A stretch of 64,000 bases of DNA from the NCBI RefSeq assembly GCF_003688995.1, contig NZ_PENI01000007.1, positions 1-64,000 on the forward strand, given 5' to 3'. Source of the DNA: Streptomyces shenzhenensis. GTDB taxonomy: Bacteria > Actinomycetota > Actinomycetes > Streptomycetales > Streptomycetaceae. This document shows positions 17,240-24,850 of the stretch, in pieces. The notes below the pieces were generated by a model, which had not been told where the DNA came from, did not search any database, and worked only from the letters and a program-made list of their open reading frames with translations. Within the stretch, counting starts at the first letter, position 1, and each line of letters begins with the position of its first letter. Both the position numbers and the translations under genes were made by a program.

Positions 17240-17262
17240 AACTTGCATTTCAGATTCCAATT
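17240..17262. promoter_or_regulatory. NsrR operator upstream of hmp
   Basis: A 23-bp element with 11-1-11 architecture: left arm AACTTGCATTT, centre C, right arm AGATTCCAATT. The right arm is identical to that of the site upstream of nsrR (17755-17777), and both left arms contain GCAT at the same offset. It ends 14 nt from the preferred hmp start, so bound NsrR would block initiation. Confidence 0.8.
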
Positions 17263-17295
17263 TTTGGGCGCACGTGCCCGCTGTGCGGGCCCCGG

Positions 17296-17739
17296 TCACT
17301 CCGGGCGGACGCCGACCAGTCCGACCAGCACCGGACCCGTGGGCGACGCCACCAGGTCGGAGACGGTCAGCGGGTCGAGGGCGGCGTAGAACGCCTCCTG
17401 AGCGTCACTCAGCGCCCGGCGCAGGCGGCAGGCCCCGCGCAGCGGGCAGGGCGGATCGCCTTCGCAGGCGACGACCTCGCCCTCCCCCTCCAGCGCGCGG
17501 ACCAGCCAACCGACCGAGGCCTGTCGCCCGCGTTCGGTCAGTTCGAGCCCGCCCCCACGCCCTCGCCGGGCCTCGACCACGCCGAGGTGCTGGAGACGGG
17601 CGATCGCCTTCGCCATGTGCGCGTACGGCACCTTCACGACCTCCGCGACCTCACGCGTGGTCAGGGCGTCCCCCTGCGGGGAGACGGCCAGACGCATCAC
17701 CGCGCGCAGCGCCAGATCCGTGAACTTCGTCAATCGCAC
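17296..17739 (-). CDS. nsrR: NsrR, nitric-oxide-sensing Rrf2-family repressor
   Basis: The 147-residue Rrf2 protein has a winged HTH (residues 1-60; LTTREVAEVVKVPYAHMAKAIARLQHLGVV) and three Cys spaced C-x5-C-x5-C (C92, C98, C104). These match the [4Fe-4S] ligands of actinobacterial NsrR shifted by one residue. NO destroys the cluster and releases DNA. Its target sites are visible both at its own promoter (17755-17777) and before the adjacent hmp gene. Start: GTG at 17739. Confidence 0.93.
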   Translation of the reverse strand: MRLTKFTDLALRAVMRLAVSPQGDALTTREVAEVVKVPYAHMAKAIARLQHLGVVEARRGRGGGLELTERGRQASVGWLVRALEGEGEVVACEGDPPCPLRGACRLRRALSDAQEAFYAALDPLTVSDLVASPTGPVLVGLVGVRPE

Positions 17740-17754
17740 GTCGGCACGCTAGCA

Positions 17755-17777
17755 AATGCGCATGCTAGATTCCAATT
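17755..17777. promoter_or_regulatory. NsrR operator upstream of nsrR
   Basis: A second 23-bp element, left arm AATGCGCATGC, centre T, right arm AGATTCCAATT. It starts 15 nt upstream of the nsrR GTG start, which implies negative autoregulation. The right arm is identical to the hmp operator. The site is visibly AT-richer than its surroundings. Confidence 0.8.
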
Positions 17778-17961
17778 CAAGTGCGGCACTCGGCAGTGTG
17801 GTGTCCGACACGTGCCCGTACCGCTTCCCCGTCATGACCGCGAACTGGTCACACCCAGCGGGTGGGAGGAGGCTGAAGGGGACGAGGCACAGCCCCCGGC
17901 AGCGGTCACGCCCGCGCGGAAGCCGCGACCGGACGGGGTGACGGACGCAAGGGAGAGAGCC

Positions 17962-18987
17962 ATGAAGGTCGGCATACTGACCGGTGGCGGAGACTGTCCC
18001 GGCCTGAACGCGGTGATCCGCAGCGTCGTCCGCAAGGGCGTCCAGCAGTACGCCTTCGACTTCGTGGGAGTGCGCGACGGCTGGCGCGGGGCACTCCAGA
18101 ACGACGTCGTCCCGCTGGACATCTCCAGCGTGCGGGGGATTCTCCCGCGCGGCGGCACCATCCTCGGCTCCTCCCGCACCAATCCGCTCAAGCACGAGGA
18201 CGGGGTGCGACGCGTGCGGGACACGCTCGCCGCACAGGACCTGGACGCACTCGTCGTGATCGGCGGCGAGGACACGCTCAGCGTGGCCGCCGAACTGGAC
18301 CGGCAGGGGATCAGACTGGTCGGCGTGCCCAAGACCATCGACAACGACGTGTCGGGCACGGACTACACCTTCGGCTTCGACACCGCCGTCGGCATTGCGA
18401 CCGAGGCGATAGACCGTCTGCACACCACCGCCGAGTCGCACATGCGGACGCTCGTGGTGGAGGTGATGGGGCGGCACTCCGGGTGGATCGCCCTGCACGC
18501 CGGCATCGCGGGCGGCGCCAACGTGATCCTCGTCCCGGAGCGGCCGTTCGACATCGACGAGGTCTGTGCGTGGGTGAAGAGCCGGTTCAAGATCCACTAC
18601 GCGCCGATCGTCGTGGCGGCGGAAGGCGCGGTCCCCAAAGAGGGGCAGCTGATCCTCAAGGACCGGACGGTGGACGAGTTCGGCCATGTGCGGCTGTCCG
18701 GCGTGGGCGAGTGGCTCGCCCGGGAGATCTCGGAGCGCACGGGCACGGACGCCCGCACCACCGTCCTCGGTCACGTCCAGCGCGGCGGCACCCCGAGCGC
18801 GTTCGACCGTTGGCTGGCCACGCGTTTCGGACTGCACGCCGTGGACGCGGTCAAGGACGGTGACTTCGGCGTGATGACGGCGCTGAACGGCACCAGGATC
18901 GTCCGCGTTCCCCTGGCCGACGTCACGGGCCGGACCAAGACGGTCGATCCGTCCCTGTACGACGAGTTCGGGGTGTTCTTCGGCTGA
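17962..18987 (+). CDS. 6-phosphofructokinase with pyrophosphate-dependent signature
   Basis: The 341-residue PfkA-family protein has GILTGGGDCPGLNAVIRS at the N-terminus, catalytic PKTIDNDV (residues 123-130), MGRHSGWIA, and GHVQRGGTPSAFDR. The two positions that set the phosphoryl donor read Asp104 (GGED, 101-104) and Lys124. ATP-dependent streptomycete enzymes have Gly104, while the characterised PPi-dependent enzyme of Amycolatopsis methanolica has Asp104 and Lys124. A reversible PPi-dependent reaction (fructose-6-phosphate + PPi) is therefore the better prediction. Start: ATG at 17962 after GGGAGAGAG. It is divergent from nsrR and convergent with a USP gene. Confidence 0.9.
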   Translation: MKVGILTGGGDCPGLNAVIRSVVRKGVQQYAFDFVGVRDGWRGALQNDVVPLDISSVRGILPRGGTILGSSRTNPLKHEDGVRRVRDTLAAQDLDALVVIGGEDTLSVAAELDRQGIRLVGVPKTIDNDVSGTDYTFGFDTAVGIATEAIDRLHTTAESHMRTLVVEVMGRHSGWIALHAGIAGGANVILVPERPFDIDEVCAWVKSRFKIHYAPIVVAAEGAVPKEGQLILKDRTVDEFGHVRLSGVGEWLAREISERTGTDARTTVLGHVQRGGTPSAFDRWLATRFGLHAVDAVKDGDFGVMTALNGTRIVRVPLADVTGRTKTVDPSLYDEFGVFFG

Positions 18988-19063
18988 CCGCACGGCGGCG
19001 CGGGGCTGGGGACACCTCCCGGCCGGAGGCTGGGAGAGGGAGTACGGCGCCGGGGCCCGCAGG

Positions 19064-19939
19064 TCATCCGGCGTACGGAACGACCGCCACGGGACAGGGG
19101 GCATGGTGCAGCACCGCGTGGGTGACCGGCCCGAGCCGGCCCTCGGCCGTCCCTGGGCCGGAGCGAGAGCCCATGACGAGCAGGCAGGCCCGCCGCGAGG
19201 CGTTCAGGAGTGCCTGCGCGGGGTGGAGCAGCACGACGTCCGTGCGGACCGTCACCGCCGGGTACTTCTCCCGCCATCCGCGCAGGGCGTCGGAGAGCTC
19301 CAGGACCTCCTGGTCCTCCCAGGTGGCACGGTCCTCCTCGGTCACGAAGAGCGTCCGCGGGGACACGGACTCGGCGGGCAGGGCCCACGCCTGGACCGCC
19401 CGCAGTGGTGCTCCGCGCGCCCGAGCGGCCGAGAACGCGAAGTCCGCCACCTCACCGGCGGGACGGTGCGCGTCGAAGCCGACCACCACCTGGGCGTCCC
19501 CGGGCGCCGTGCTCGTCCCTCCCCCATGGGCGGGCACCAGGACGACGGGACAGGGCGCCGCTGCCGCCACCCCCAGGGCCACCGAGCCGACCGCAAGGCC
19601 GTCGAAACCGCCCGTTCCCCGCGTCCCGACGACGAGCAGCCCGGCACCGCGTGCCGCTGACGTCAGCGCCGCCTCGGGAGCGCCGTCGGCCTGCTCGCCC
19701 CGCACCTCGATGTCCGGGTATCGGCCGCTCACGTCGGCGACCGCATACCGGAGCATCCGCTCACCCACGTCGCGCAGCGTCCGCGCGGCCGGGCCGGGCA
19801 GACCGGCGCCGGGGAGCGCCGGAGCGGCGTGGACGAGGATCAGCGCGGCTCCTCGCAGCGCGGCCTCCCGGGCCGCCCAGTCGGCCGCCGCCAGGCTGTG
19901 CCGGGAACCGTCGACACCCACCAGCACAGGGTGACTCAC
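19064..19939 (-). CDS. tandem-domain universal stress protein
   Basis: The 291-residue protein has two Usp domains. Domain 1 (residues 1-145) has VLVGVDGSRHSLAAADWAAREA and the ATP-binding G-2x-G-9x-GS pattern (GTRGTGGFDGLAVGSVA). Domain 2 ends with VMGSRSGPGTAEGRLGPV...CPVAVVPYAG. Such proteins bind ATP and respond to hypoxia or starvation. Start: GTG at 19939 with AGGAGG upstream; the Arg/Pro-rich extension of the frame is not coding. Its 5' end and upstream DNA (19767-20007) are duplicated at 25674-25914. It is divergent from a CBS gene across a GGGCCG-N2-CGGCCC palindrome. Confidence 0.9.
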   Translation of the reverse strand: MSHPVLVGVDGSRHSLAAADWAAREAALRGAALILVHAAPALPGAGLPGPAARTLRDVGERMLRYAVADVSGRYPDIEVRGEQADGAPEAALTSAARGAGLLVVGTRGTGGFDGLAVGSVALGVAAAAPCPVVLVPAHGGGTSTAPGDAQVVVGFDAHRPAGEVADFAFSAARARGAPLRAVQAWALPAESVSPRTLFVTEEDRATWEDQEVLELSDALRGWREKYPAVTVRTDVVLLHPAQALLNASRRACLLVMGSRSGPGTAEGRLGPVTHAVLHHAPCPVAVVPYAG

Positions 19940-20007
19940 CTTGTCCTCCTTCGCCCGGCGGGCACTGAGCGCGGGCCCCGCACACGCCGTGCCATCCGGC
20001 GTCCGAG
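19767..20007. repeat. source copy of a 241-bp direct duplication
   Basis: This segment covers the first part of the USP gene and its upstream leader. It recurs in the same orientation at 25674-25914 (offset 5,907) with about five mismatches by eye. The duplicated block includes the ribosome site and GTG start. Confidence 0.9.
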
Positions 20008-20071
20008 GCCGCGGTTCCACTGTTCCACGAGGACCGCCGGGACGGGTCCGGGCCCGCCCGGTCCGGCCGGT

Positions 20072-20085
20072 GGGCCGACCGGCCC
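20072..20085. promoter_or_regulatory. dormancy-type palindrome GGGCCG-AC-CGGCCC
   Basis: GGGCCGACCGGCCC lies between the divergent USP (starts 19939) and CBS (starts 20185) genes. The same 14-mer occurs at 23571-23584 before the alcohol dehydrogenase gene, with variants elsewhere in the island. It resembles the GC-rich dyads recognised by DevR/DosR-type response regulators. No such regulator is in the window. Confidence 0.6.
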
Positions 20086-20184
20086 CGAAGCGTGGACCGG
20101 GCGGCACACCTGCGTCCCGTCGGTTCCTGTCACGCTTGACGTATCGGCCCTGCGGGCCGCCGCCTTGGGGGACGGAGGAGCGAA

Positions 20185-20859
20185 ATGCATCACCGCACTG
20201 TCGATGACCTCATGACCAAGGACGTCGTCCGCGCTCGGCGCGGCACACCGTTCAAGGAGATCGTCAAACTGCTGGCCGGGAACGATGTCACCGCCGTACC
20301 CGTGGTCGACGAACTGGATCACCCGGTGGGCGTGGTGTCCGAGGCGGATCTGCTGCGCAAGTGCGCCGCCCGGGCCGATCCGACGGGCCGGACACCGGTT
20401 CCCTCCCGGGAAGCCTGGGAGCGTGCCGCAGCCGAAGGCACCACGGCGGACGAACTGATGTCCGCGCCCGCACTGTGCGCGCGTCCGGAGTGGACCGTGA
20501 TCGAGACGGCCCGTTTCATGGCGGACCGGAACGTGAAGCGACTGCCCGTGGTGGACGAGGCCGACCGGCTCCGGGGCATCATCAGCCGGGGTGACCTCCT
20601 GCGCAGCTTCCTGCGGCGGGACGACGCCATCCGCGACGAGATCACCCAGGACGTCCTGCGGACGACGCTGCGCCTCGCGCCCTCGGAGGTCACGGTCGAG
20701 GTGCGTGAGGGGCAGGTGGCCCTCGACGGACGGGTCGAGGTGAAGAGCCTCATCCCCGTCATCGACCGGCTGTGCAGCGGCGTCGACGGCGTGGTCTCGG
20801 TCACCGACCGCATCGGCTGGCGGACCGATGACGCACCGGCCTCCCCGACCGGGGCGTGA
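20185..20859 (+). CDS. CBS-CBS-BON protein 1
   Basis: The 224-residue protein has CBS1 (residues 1-60; MTKDVVRARRGTPFKEIVKLL...GVVSEADLL), CBS2 (about 90-145; LMSAPALCARPEWTVIETARFMADRNVKRLPVVDE...GIISRGDLL) and a C-terminal BON domain (about 155-215; VTVEVREGQVALDGRVE...VDGVVSVTDRIGW). CBS pairs bind adenine nucleotides or related ligands, and BON domains are linked to membrane or envelope association. It is the first of two tandem CBS-BON genes and starts at an ATG with GGAGGAG upstream. Confidence 0.9.
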   Translation: MHHRTVDDLMTKDVVRARRGTPFKEIVKLLAGNDVTAVPVVDELDHPVGVVSEADLLRKCAARADPTGRTPVPSREAWERAAAEGTTADELMSAPALCARPEWTVIETARFMADRNVKRLPVVDEADRLRGIISRGDLLRSFLRRDDAIRDEITQDVLRTTLRLAPSEVTVEVREGQVALDGRVEVKSLIPVIDRLCSGVDGVVSVTDRIGWRTDDAPASPTGA

Positions 20860-20991
20860 GCACCGCGCGGAGCGCCGGCGAGGGACGCCGGTGCAGCGCG
20901 CGATCCGGATCCGCGAGAAGCGGGTGGCCCTTCCCGTCCCTTCGTGTGCCGTGGGCCGACGCCTCCGCCCGGACTCCACGAGGAGGACAGC

Positions 20992-21642
20992 ATGCAGGGC
21001 AGTCCACACCGGGTGAGTGAGGTGATGACGCGCGCCGTCGTCGCCGTGGGACGCGAGGCCCCGTTCAAGGACATCGTCGAACGCATGAAGCAGTGGAAGG
21101 TCAGCGCTCTTCCCGTGGTCGAGGGCGACGGCCGGGTGATCGGAGTGGTCTCCGAGGCCGATCTGCTGCCCAAGGAGGAGTTCCGGGACGACGACCCGGA
21201 CCGGTTCACCCAGCGGCGCCGCCTGTCCGACCTGGCCAAGGCCGGGGCGCTGACGGCGGCGGAGCTGATGAGCACCCCGGCCGTCAGCGTCCGGGCCGAC
21301 GCCACGCTTGCCGAGGCCGCACGCATCATGGCGCTGCGGCACGTGAAACGGCTGCCCGTGGTGACCGCCGAGGGGCTGCTCGACGGCGTGGTCAGCCGCG
21401 GGGACCTGCTCAAGGTCTTCCTGCGCCCCGACAACGACCTCGCCGACGAGATACGGCGCGACGTCGTCGACCCGCTCTTCCCGGCACCGGTCGAGCCCGT
21501 GCACATCACGGTCACCGAAGGCGTCGCGACGCTGACCGGCCGGGTCCCGGACGCCGCCCGGATCCCGCTCGCCGTCCGCCTGGTGCGCGGCGTCGAGGGC
21601 GTGGTGCGCGTGGACTGCCGGCTCACCGGGGCCCGCGCCTAG
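20992..21642 (+). CDS. CBS-CBS-BON protein 2
   Basis: The 216-residue paralogue of the preceding gene. It has CBS1 SEVMTRAVVAVGREAPFKDIVERMKQWKVSALPVVEGDG, CBS2 LMSTPAVSVRADATLAEAARIMALRHVKRLPVV, linker LLKVFLRPDNDLADEIRRDVV, and BON VHITVTEGVATLTGRVPD. The ATG at 20992 was preferred over the upstream frame start because AGGAGGA lies 6 nt before it. It is 132 nt downstream of CBS-BON 1, probably with its own start, and convergent with the HTH-PNPOx gene. Confidence 0.9.
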   Translation: MQGSPHRVSEVMTRAVVAVGREAPFKDIVERMKQWKVSALPVVEGDGRVIGVVSEADLLPKEEFRDDDPDRFTQRRRLSDLAKAGALTAAELMSTPAVSVRADATLAEAARIMALRHVKRLPVVTAEGLLDGVVSRGDLLKVFLRPDNDLADEIRRDVVDPLFPAPVEPVHITVTEGVATLTGRVPDAARIPLAVRLVRGVEGVVRVDCRLTGARA

Positions 21643-21671
21643 CGCCGCCCCCGGCACGCCGACGTCAGGGC

Positions 21672-22346
21672 TCAGACGGTGATCCGGCGTCCGGTGACCG
21701 TGAACGGGTGGACGCGCACCCACAGATTGCGAGTGCCCCCCGCCCAGGGCATGCTGTACGCCCGCTGCGTCAGCCGGCGCTGCTCCTGCGGGTCCGTCAC
21801 CTCGCGTGCGGTTCCGCGGGCCAGGACGCTCCAGCCCTGACTGAACGCGTCGTCGATGTGATCGACCTCGAAGCCCACCTGACGGCCCTCGGCCAGCGAC
21901 GGGGTCGCGCCGCGCGCCGTACGGAAGACGATCGCCTCGTCCACGACGCCGTAGTTGACCGGCACGATCACCGGCCCGGACGAGGTGGGGACGGCGATCC
22001 GCCCCACCCCGTGCGACGCCAGCAGAGCCCGGCACTCACCGGGGCTCAGTCTGGTGAACTCCGGGGACCGTGCGGCGTGTCCGGTCCCGGACGGCAGCTC
22101 GACGGCGCCGCCGCTCAGCTCGGTGACGGTGGTCTCCAGCGCCTCGGCCAGCCGCATCAGCGCGCCCGTGCTCGGCGCGGCGCCCGGATGGTTCTCCAGG
22201 TAGCCGAGGTAGCTGGTGGCCATGCCCGCACGCGTGGCTGCTTCCCGTCGGGTCAGGCCGACCTGGATCCGCCGAGCAGCCAGGCGCCGGCCCAGATCGC
22301 CCAGCGGCTTCGCGGGCGCCGTGCCCGTCCTCGTCCGTTCGCTCAT
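21672..22346 (-). CDS. HTH (XRE)-PNPOx fusion protein
   Basis: The 224-residue protein fuses an N-terminal XRE HTH (residues 15-70; LAARRIQVGLTRREAATRAGMATSYLGYLE) to a C-terminal split-barrel flavin/F420-binding domain (about 90-215; LASHGVGRIAVPTSSGPVIVPVNYGVVDEAIVFRTA and VGFEVDHIDDAFSQGWSVLARG). The architecture suggests a DNA-binding protein that reads a flavin or F420 redox state. Start: ATG at 22346 (MSERTRTG). It is probably the second gene of an operon, 20 nt after the alcohol dehydrogenase. Confidence 0.88.
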   Translation of the reverse strand: MSERTRTGTAPAKPLGDLGRRLAARRIQVGLTRREAATRAGMATSYLGYLENHPGAAPSTGALMRLAEALETTVTELSGGAVELPSGTGHAARSPEFTRLSPGECRALLASHGVGRIAVPTSSGPVIVPVNYGVVDEAIVFRTARGATPSLAEGRQVGFEVDHIDDAFSQGWSVLARGTAREVTDPQEQRRLTQRAYSMPWAGGTRNLWVRVHPFTVTGRRITV

Positions 22347-22366
22347 GTTCCGTCGAGCCCCTCCGG

Positions 22367-23434
22367 TCAGGCCGTGGGAACGGCCAGTTCGTGCTGCTCC
22401 CCGCCCAGCACCACTTTGAGCGCGCCGGTGTCGGCGGCCCGGGAGAAGACGTCGTAGGCCTCCTCCATCTGGTCCAGCGGGAAGGTGTGGGTGACCAACT
22501 GGCCGGTCGGCAGCCGGCCTGCGGCGGCCATCCGCAGCAGAGTGGGTGTCGAGTAGGTGTCCACAAGACCGGTCGTGATGGTCACGTTCTTGCTCCAGAG
22601 GTCTTCCAGGTGCAGCGTGACCGGCTTGCCGTGCACGCCGACGTTGGCCACATGACCACCGGGGCGGACGATCCGGGTGCACAGTTCGAAGCTCTCCGGC
22701 ACGCCGACGGCCTCGATCACCACGTCCGCCCCGAGCCCGTCGGTCAGGTCGGCGACCAACTGGGCGGGGGCTTCACGGCCGTCGGCCACCGCGTCGGCAC
22801 CGAACCGGCGTGCCGCTTCCAGCCGGGCCGGGGCCAGGTCGACCACGATGATCCGCTCCGGTGCGAGCAGGCGCGCCGTGGCGATCGCGGCGAGACCGAT
22901 GGGACCGGCGCCCACGACGGCGACGGTGTCGCCGGGGCGCACGCACCCCTTGAGCACGCCCACTTCGTAGGAGGTCGGGAAGATGTCCGCGAGCAGTACG
23001 GCGTCCTCGTCACGGACGGCAGCAGGCAGCGCATGCACGGACAGGTCGGCGTAGGGCACGCGCACGTACTCGGCCTGAGTGCCGTCGATGAGATGGCCGA
23101 GGGTCCAGCCGCCACCGCCCTGGCACTGGCCGTAACTGGCCTCCCGGCAGAACCGGCACCGGCCGCACGAGGTGATGCAGGAGACGAGCACCCGGTCCCC
23201 CGGCCGTACGGTGCGCACGTCGCTGCCGACCTCGACGATCTCACCTACGGCCTCATGGCCGAGCACCGTCCCGGAGTGCACCTCGGGCACATCCCCCTTG
23301 AGGATGTGCAGATCCGTCCCGCAGATCGTGACGGCCCCGACCTTCACGATCGCGTCGGTCGGTTCCTTGATGTCCGGATCCGGGACGTCCTGCCAGGACG
23401 CCTGTCCAGGGCCGTGGAAGACATAGCCTTTCAT
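22367..23434 (-). CDS. zinc-dependent alcohol dehydrogenase (MDR family)
   Basis: The 355-residue protein has catalytic zinc ligands in VTICGTDLHI and GHEAVGE, and four structural-zinc Cys in CITSCGRCRFCREASYGQC. The coenzyme motif VAVVGAGPIGLAA near residue 180 is followed by IIVVDLAPARLEAARRFGAD, which predicts NAD(H). The likely role is reduction of aldehydes or oxidation of alcohols for redox balancing. Start: ATG at 23434 (MKGYVFHGPGQ). The identical GGGCCGACCGGCCC palindrome lies 137 nt upstream. Confidence 0.92.
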   Translation of the reverse strand: MKGYVFHGPGQASWQDVPDPDIKEPTDAIVKVGAVTICGTDLHILKGDVPEVHSGTVLGHEAVGEIVEVGSDVRTVRPGDRVLVSCITSCGRCRFCREASYGQCQGGGGWTLGHLIDGTQAEYVRVPYADLSVHALPAAVRDEDAVLLADIFPTSYEVGVLKGCVRPGDTVAVVGAGPIGLAAIATARLLAPERIIVVDLAPARLEAARRFGADAVADGREAPAQLVADLTDGLGADVVIEAVGVPESFELCTRIVRPGGHVANVGVHGKPVTLHLEDLWSKNVTITTGLVDTYSTPTLLRMAAAGRLPTGQLVTHTFPLDQMEEAYDVFSRAADTGALKVVLGGEQHELAVPTA

Positions 23435-23570
23435 GACGCTCCTCACCCTTGTCGACCTGTCGCGGAGCCCGGATCCCGGCGCGTACGGCTGAGGCCGCGG
23501 TTCCGGTCCCGGCACGGCGCCGGGGTTGCCCCGCAGGTTCAGCTTGTGCGGTGCGCGCGGGGCCGCGCTT

Positions 23571-23584
23571 GGGCCGACCGGCCC
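23571..23584. promoter_or_regulatory. dormancy-type palindrome GGGCCG-AC-CGGCCC
   Basis: This 14-mer is identical to the one at 20072-20085. It is 137 nt upstream of the alcohol dehydrogenase start. Confidence 0.6.
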
Positions 23585-23669
23585 TCGCCCGCGGCCGGTC
23601 CGCCCATCGGCTGCGGCGGCTCACACCGGCGTGGCCCCGGTCCGGGAGCCGTACGGGCCATGCAGCCTC

Positions 23670-23681
23670 GGGACGTGTCCC
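23670..23681. promoter_or_regulatory. dyad GGGAC-GT-GTCCC
   Basis: The arms of GGGACGTGTCCC pair perfectly. It is close to the GGGAC...GTCCC core known for DosR-type boxes. It lies 157 nt upstream of the Rv1733c-like gene. Confidence 0.5.
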
Positions 23682-23706
23682 CCGCGGGCCCGTCCAGCCG
23701 CACGCC

Positions 23707-23720
23707 GGGACCTATGGCCC
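23707..23720. promoter_or_regulatory. dyad GGGACC-TA-TGGCCC
   Basis: GGGACCTATGGCCC is a degenerate member of the same class. It lies 118 nt upstream of the Rv1733c-like start and 25 nt from the preceding dyad, so paired binding is possible. Confidence 0.45.
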
Positions 23721-23837
23721 TCCGCCGGCGCGGGAGTTGGGCCGTCCGTCGGCCGGCGGGGCTCTGTCGGCCCCTGGCCGGAGCGGCTCCGTCAGGCGCA
23801 CCGTCGAGGCATGACCGCGAGGAGGAGGTGTCCCGCG

Positions 23838-24401
23838 ATGCGCGCGACACGGCGGCTGTGGCGATGGCGGAGCAATCCGCTGCGGCGGCGCGAGGACATC
23901 GTCGAGGCATGGATCATCCTGGCCGTCTGGGTCGTGGTGGTGGTCGGCGGGACGGTCGCCGGGGTGGTGACGGCGCACGCCGCCGCGGACATGCTGGCGC
24001 AGCAGCGCGCCCGCCGGCATCCCGTCCAGGCCGTCCTGCTGGCCGACGCCCCGCCCATGACCGCCTGGGCGGCGGGCGGTCAGGTCCGGGAGTCCGTGCG
24101 CTGGACCGCGCCGGACGGCACCTCGCGTACGGCATGGACGCTGGTCGACGGAGGCCAGAAACGCGGCGCCCGGGTGGTGGTCTGGCAGGACGACCGGGGC
24201 CGGCTCGCACCGCAGCCGACGAGCCGTGCCATGGGAGCCGTGGAAGCCGGTCTCTTCGGCACCGGAGCCGCGTTCCTCGTGGCGGCCCCGGCGCTGGGTG
24301 CGGGTGCGGTCGCGCGAGCGCGGCTGGACCGACGCCGTATGGCCCGCTGGGACCGGGAGTGGGAGCTGCTGGGACGTCACCAGGGCCCGAGGACGGCCTG
24401 A
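23838..24401 (+). CDS. Rv1733c-like two-helix membrane protein
   Basis: The 187-residue protein has a basic N-terminus (RRLWRWRSNPLRRREDIVEAW), TM1 (about 24-48; IILAVWVVVVVGGTVAGVV), an extracytoplasmic domain of about 90 residues with WTAPDGTSRTAWTLVDGGQKRGARVVVW, and TM2 (about 138-158) followed by a basic tail with RMARWDREW. This layout matches the actinobacterial Rv1733c family, whose founding member is a DosR-regulated membrane antigen of Mycobacterium tuberculosis. Its function is unknown. The ATG at 23838 follows GGAGGAGGTG. Confidence 0.8.
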   Translation: MRATRRLWRWRSNPLRRREDIVEAWIILAVWVVVVVGGTVAGVVTAHAAADMLAQQRARRHPVQAVLLADAPPMTAWAAGGQVRESVRWTAPDGTSRTAWTLVDGGQKRGARVVVWQDDRGRLAPQPTSRAMGAVEAGLFGTGAAFLVAAPALGAGAVARARLDRRRMARWDREWELLGRHQGPRTA

Positions 24402-24850
24402 CCGGTTCGGCGGGACCGGGGGCGGGGAAACAGCCATGACCGAAGGCTCGCGCGGACGCAGGGGGCCGCTCCTGTCGTCCGGGCTCGGTGCCCACGTCCG
24501 CCGACGGGCCCGGCTGCGCGGCGACCTGCCGGCCGGGGGCGGTTGTCTGCTTACGTCCGCTGTCGGTCAGCCCGGAGTCCACGAGGTCCTGATGACGGCC
24601 ACGGTGGTCGGCCCGCCGGCCGGCGCGGATCCTTCGGCTGGGTTCCCTCGCGGATCTGCTCTGCCGCCCGGTCCTGGTCGGCGGCGGTGGCCGCGTATCC
24701 GGCCTGGTGCCGCGGGCAGTGAGCCATGGGTGGGTGCGGTCGGCCGCCGAACGGCCCGGCCGGCGGGCCGGGCGGCCCCTGGCAGGCCGGCCGGCACCGG
24801 CTCACGCTGGAAGTGGCACACCCGCCCGCGAATGACCCGACGGAGTCATC
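24402..24850. other. 449-nt region without a supported gene
   Basis: The region lies between the Rv1733c-like gene and CBS-BON 3. A plus-strand frame from 24436 is open but Arg/Gly/Pro-rich with no fold-like pattern, so I do not call it. The part close to the CBS gene is extremely GC-rich and carries the palindrome at 24765-24778. Confidence 0.5.
24765..24778. promoter_or_regulatory. dormancy-type palindrome GGGCCG-GG-CGGCCC
   Basis: GGGCCGGGCGGCCC has perfect 6-bp arms around GG, 72 nt upstream of CBS-BON 3. Because the neighbourhood is rich in GGCC, chance occurrence is more likely here than for the other sites. Confidence 0.45.

Larger units (their letters stand above)
23435..23837. other. 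403-nt divergent regulatory region with three dyads
   Basis: This gene-free region lies between the divergent alcohol dehydrogenase and Rv1733c-like genes. It holds three GGG-N-CCC dyads, listed separately, one toward the dehydrogenase and two toward the membrane protein. No ORF in it has a ribosome site and plausible composition. Confidence 0.6.
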
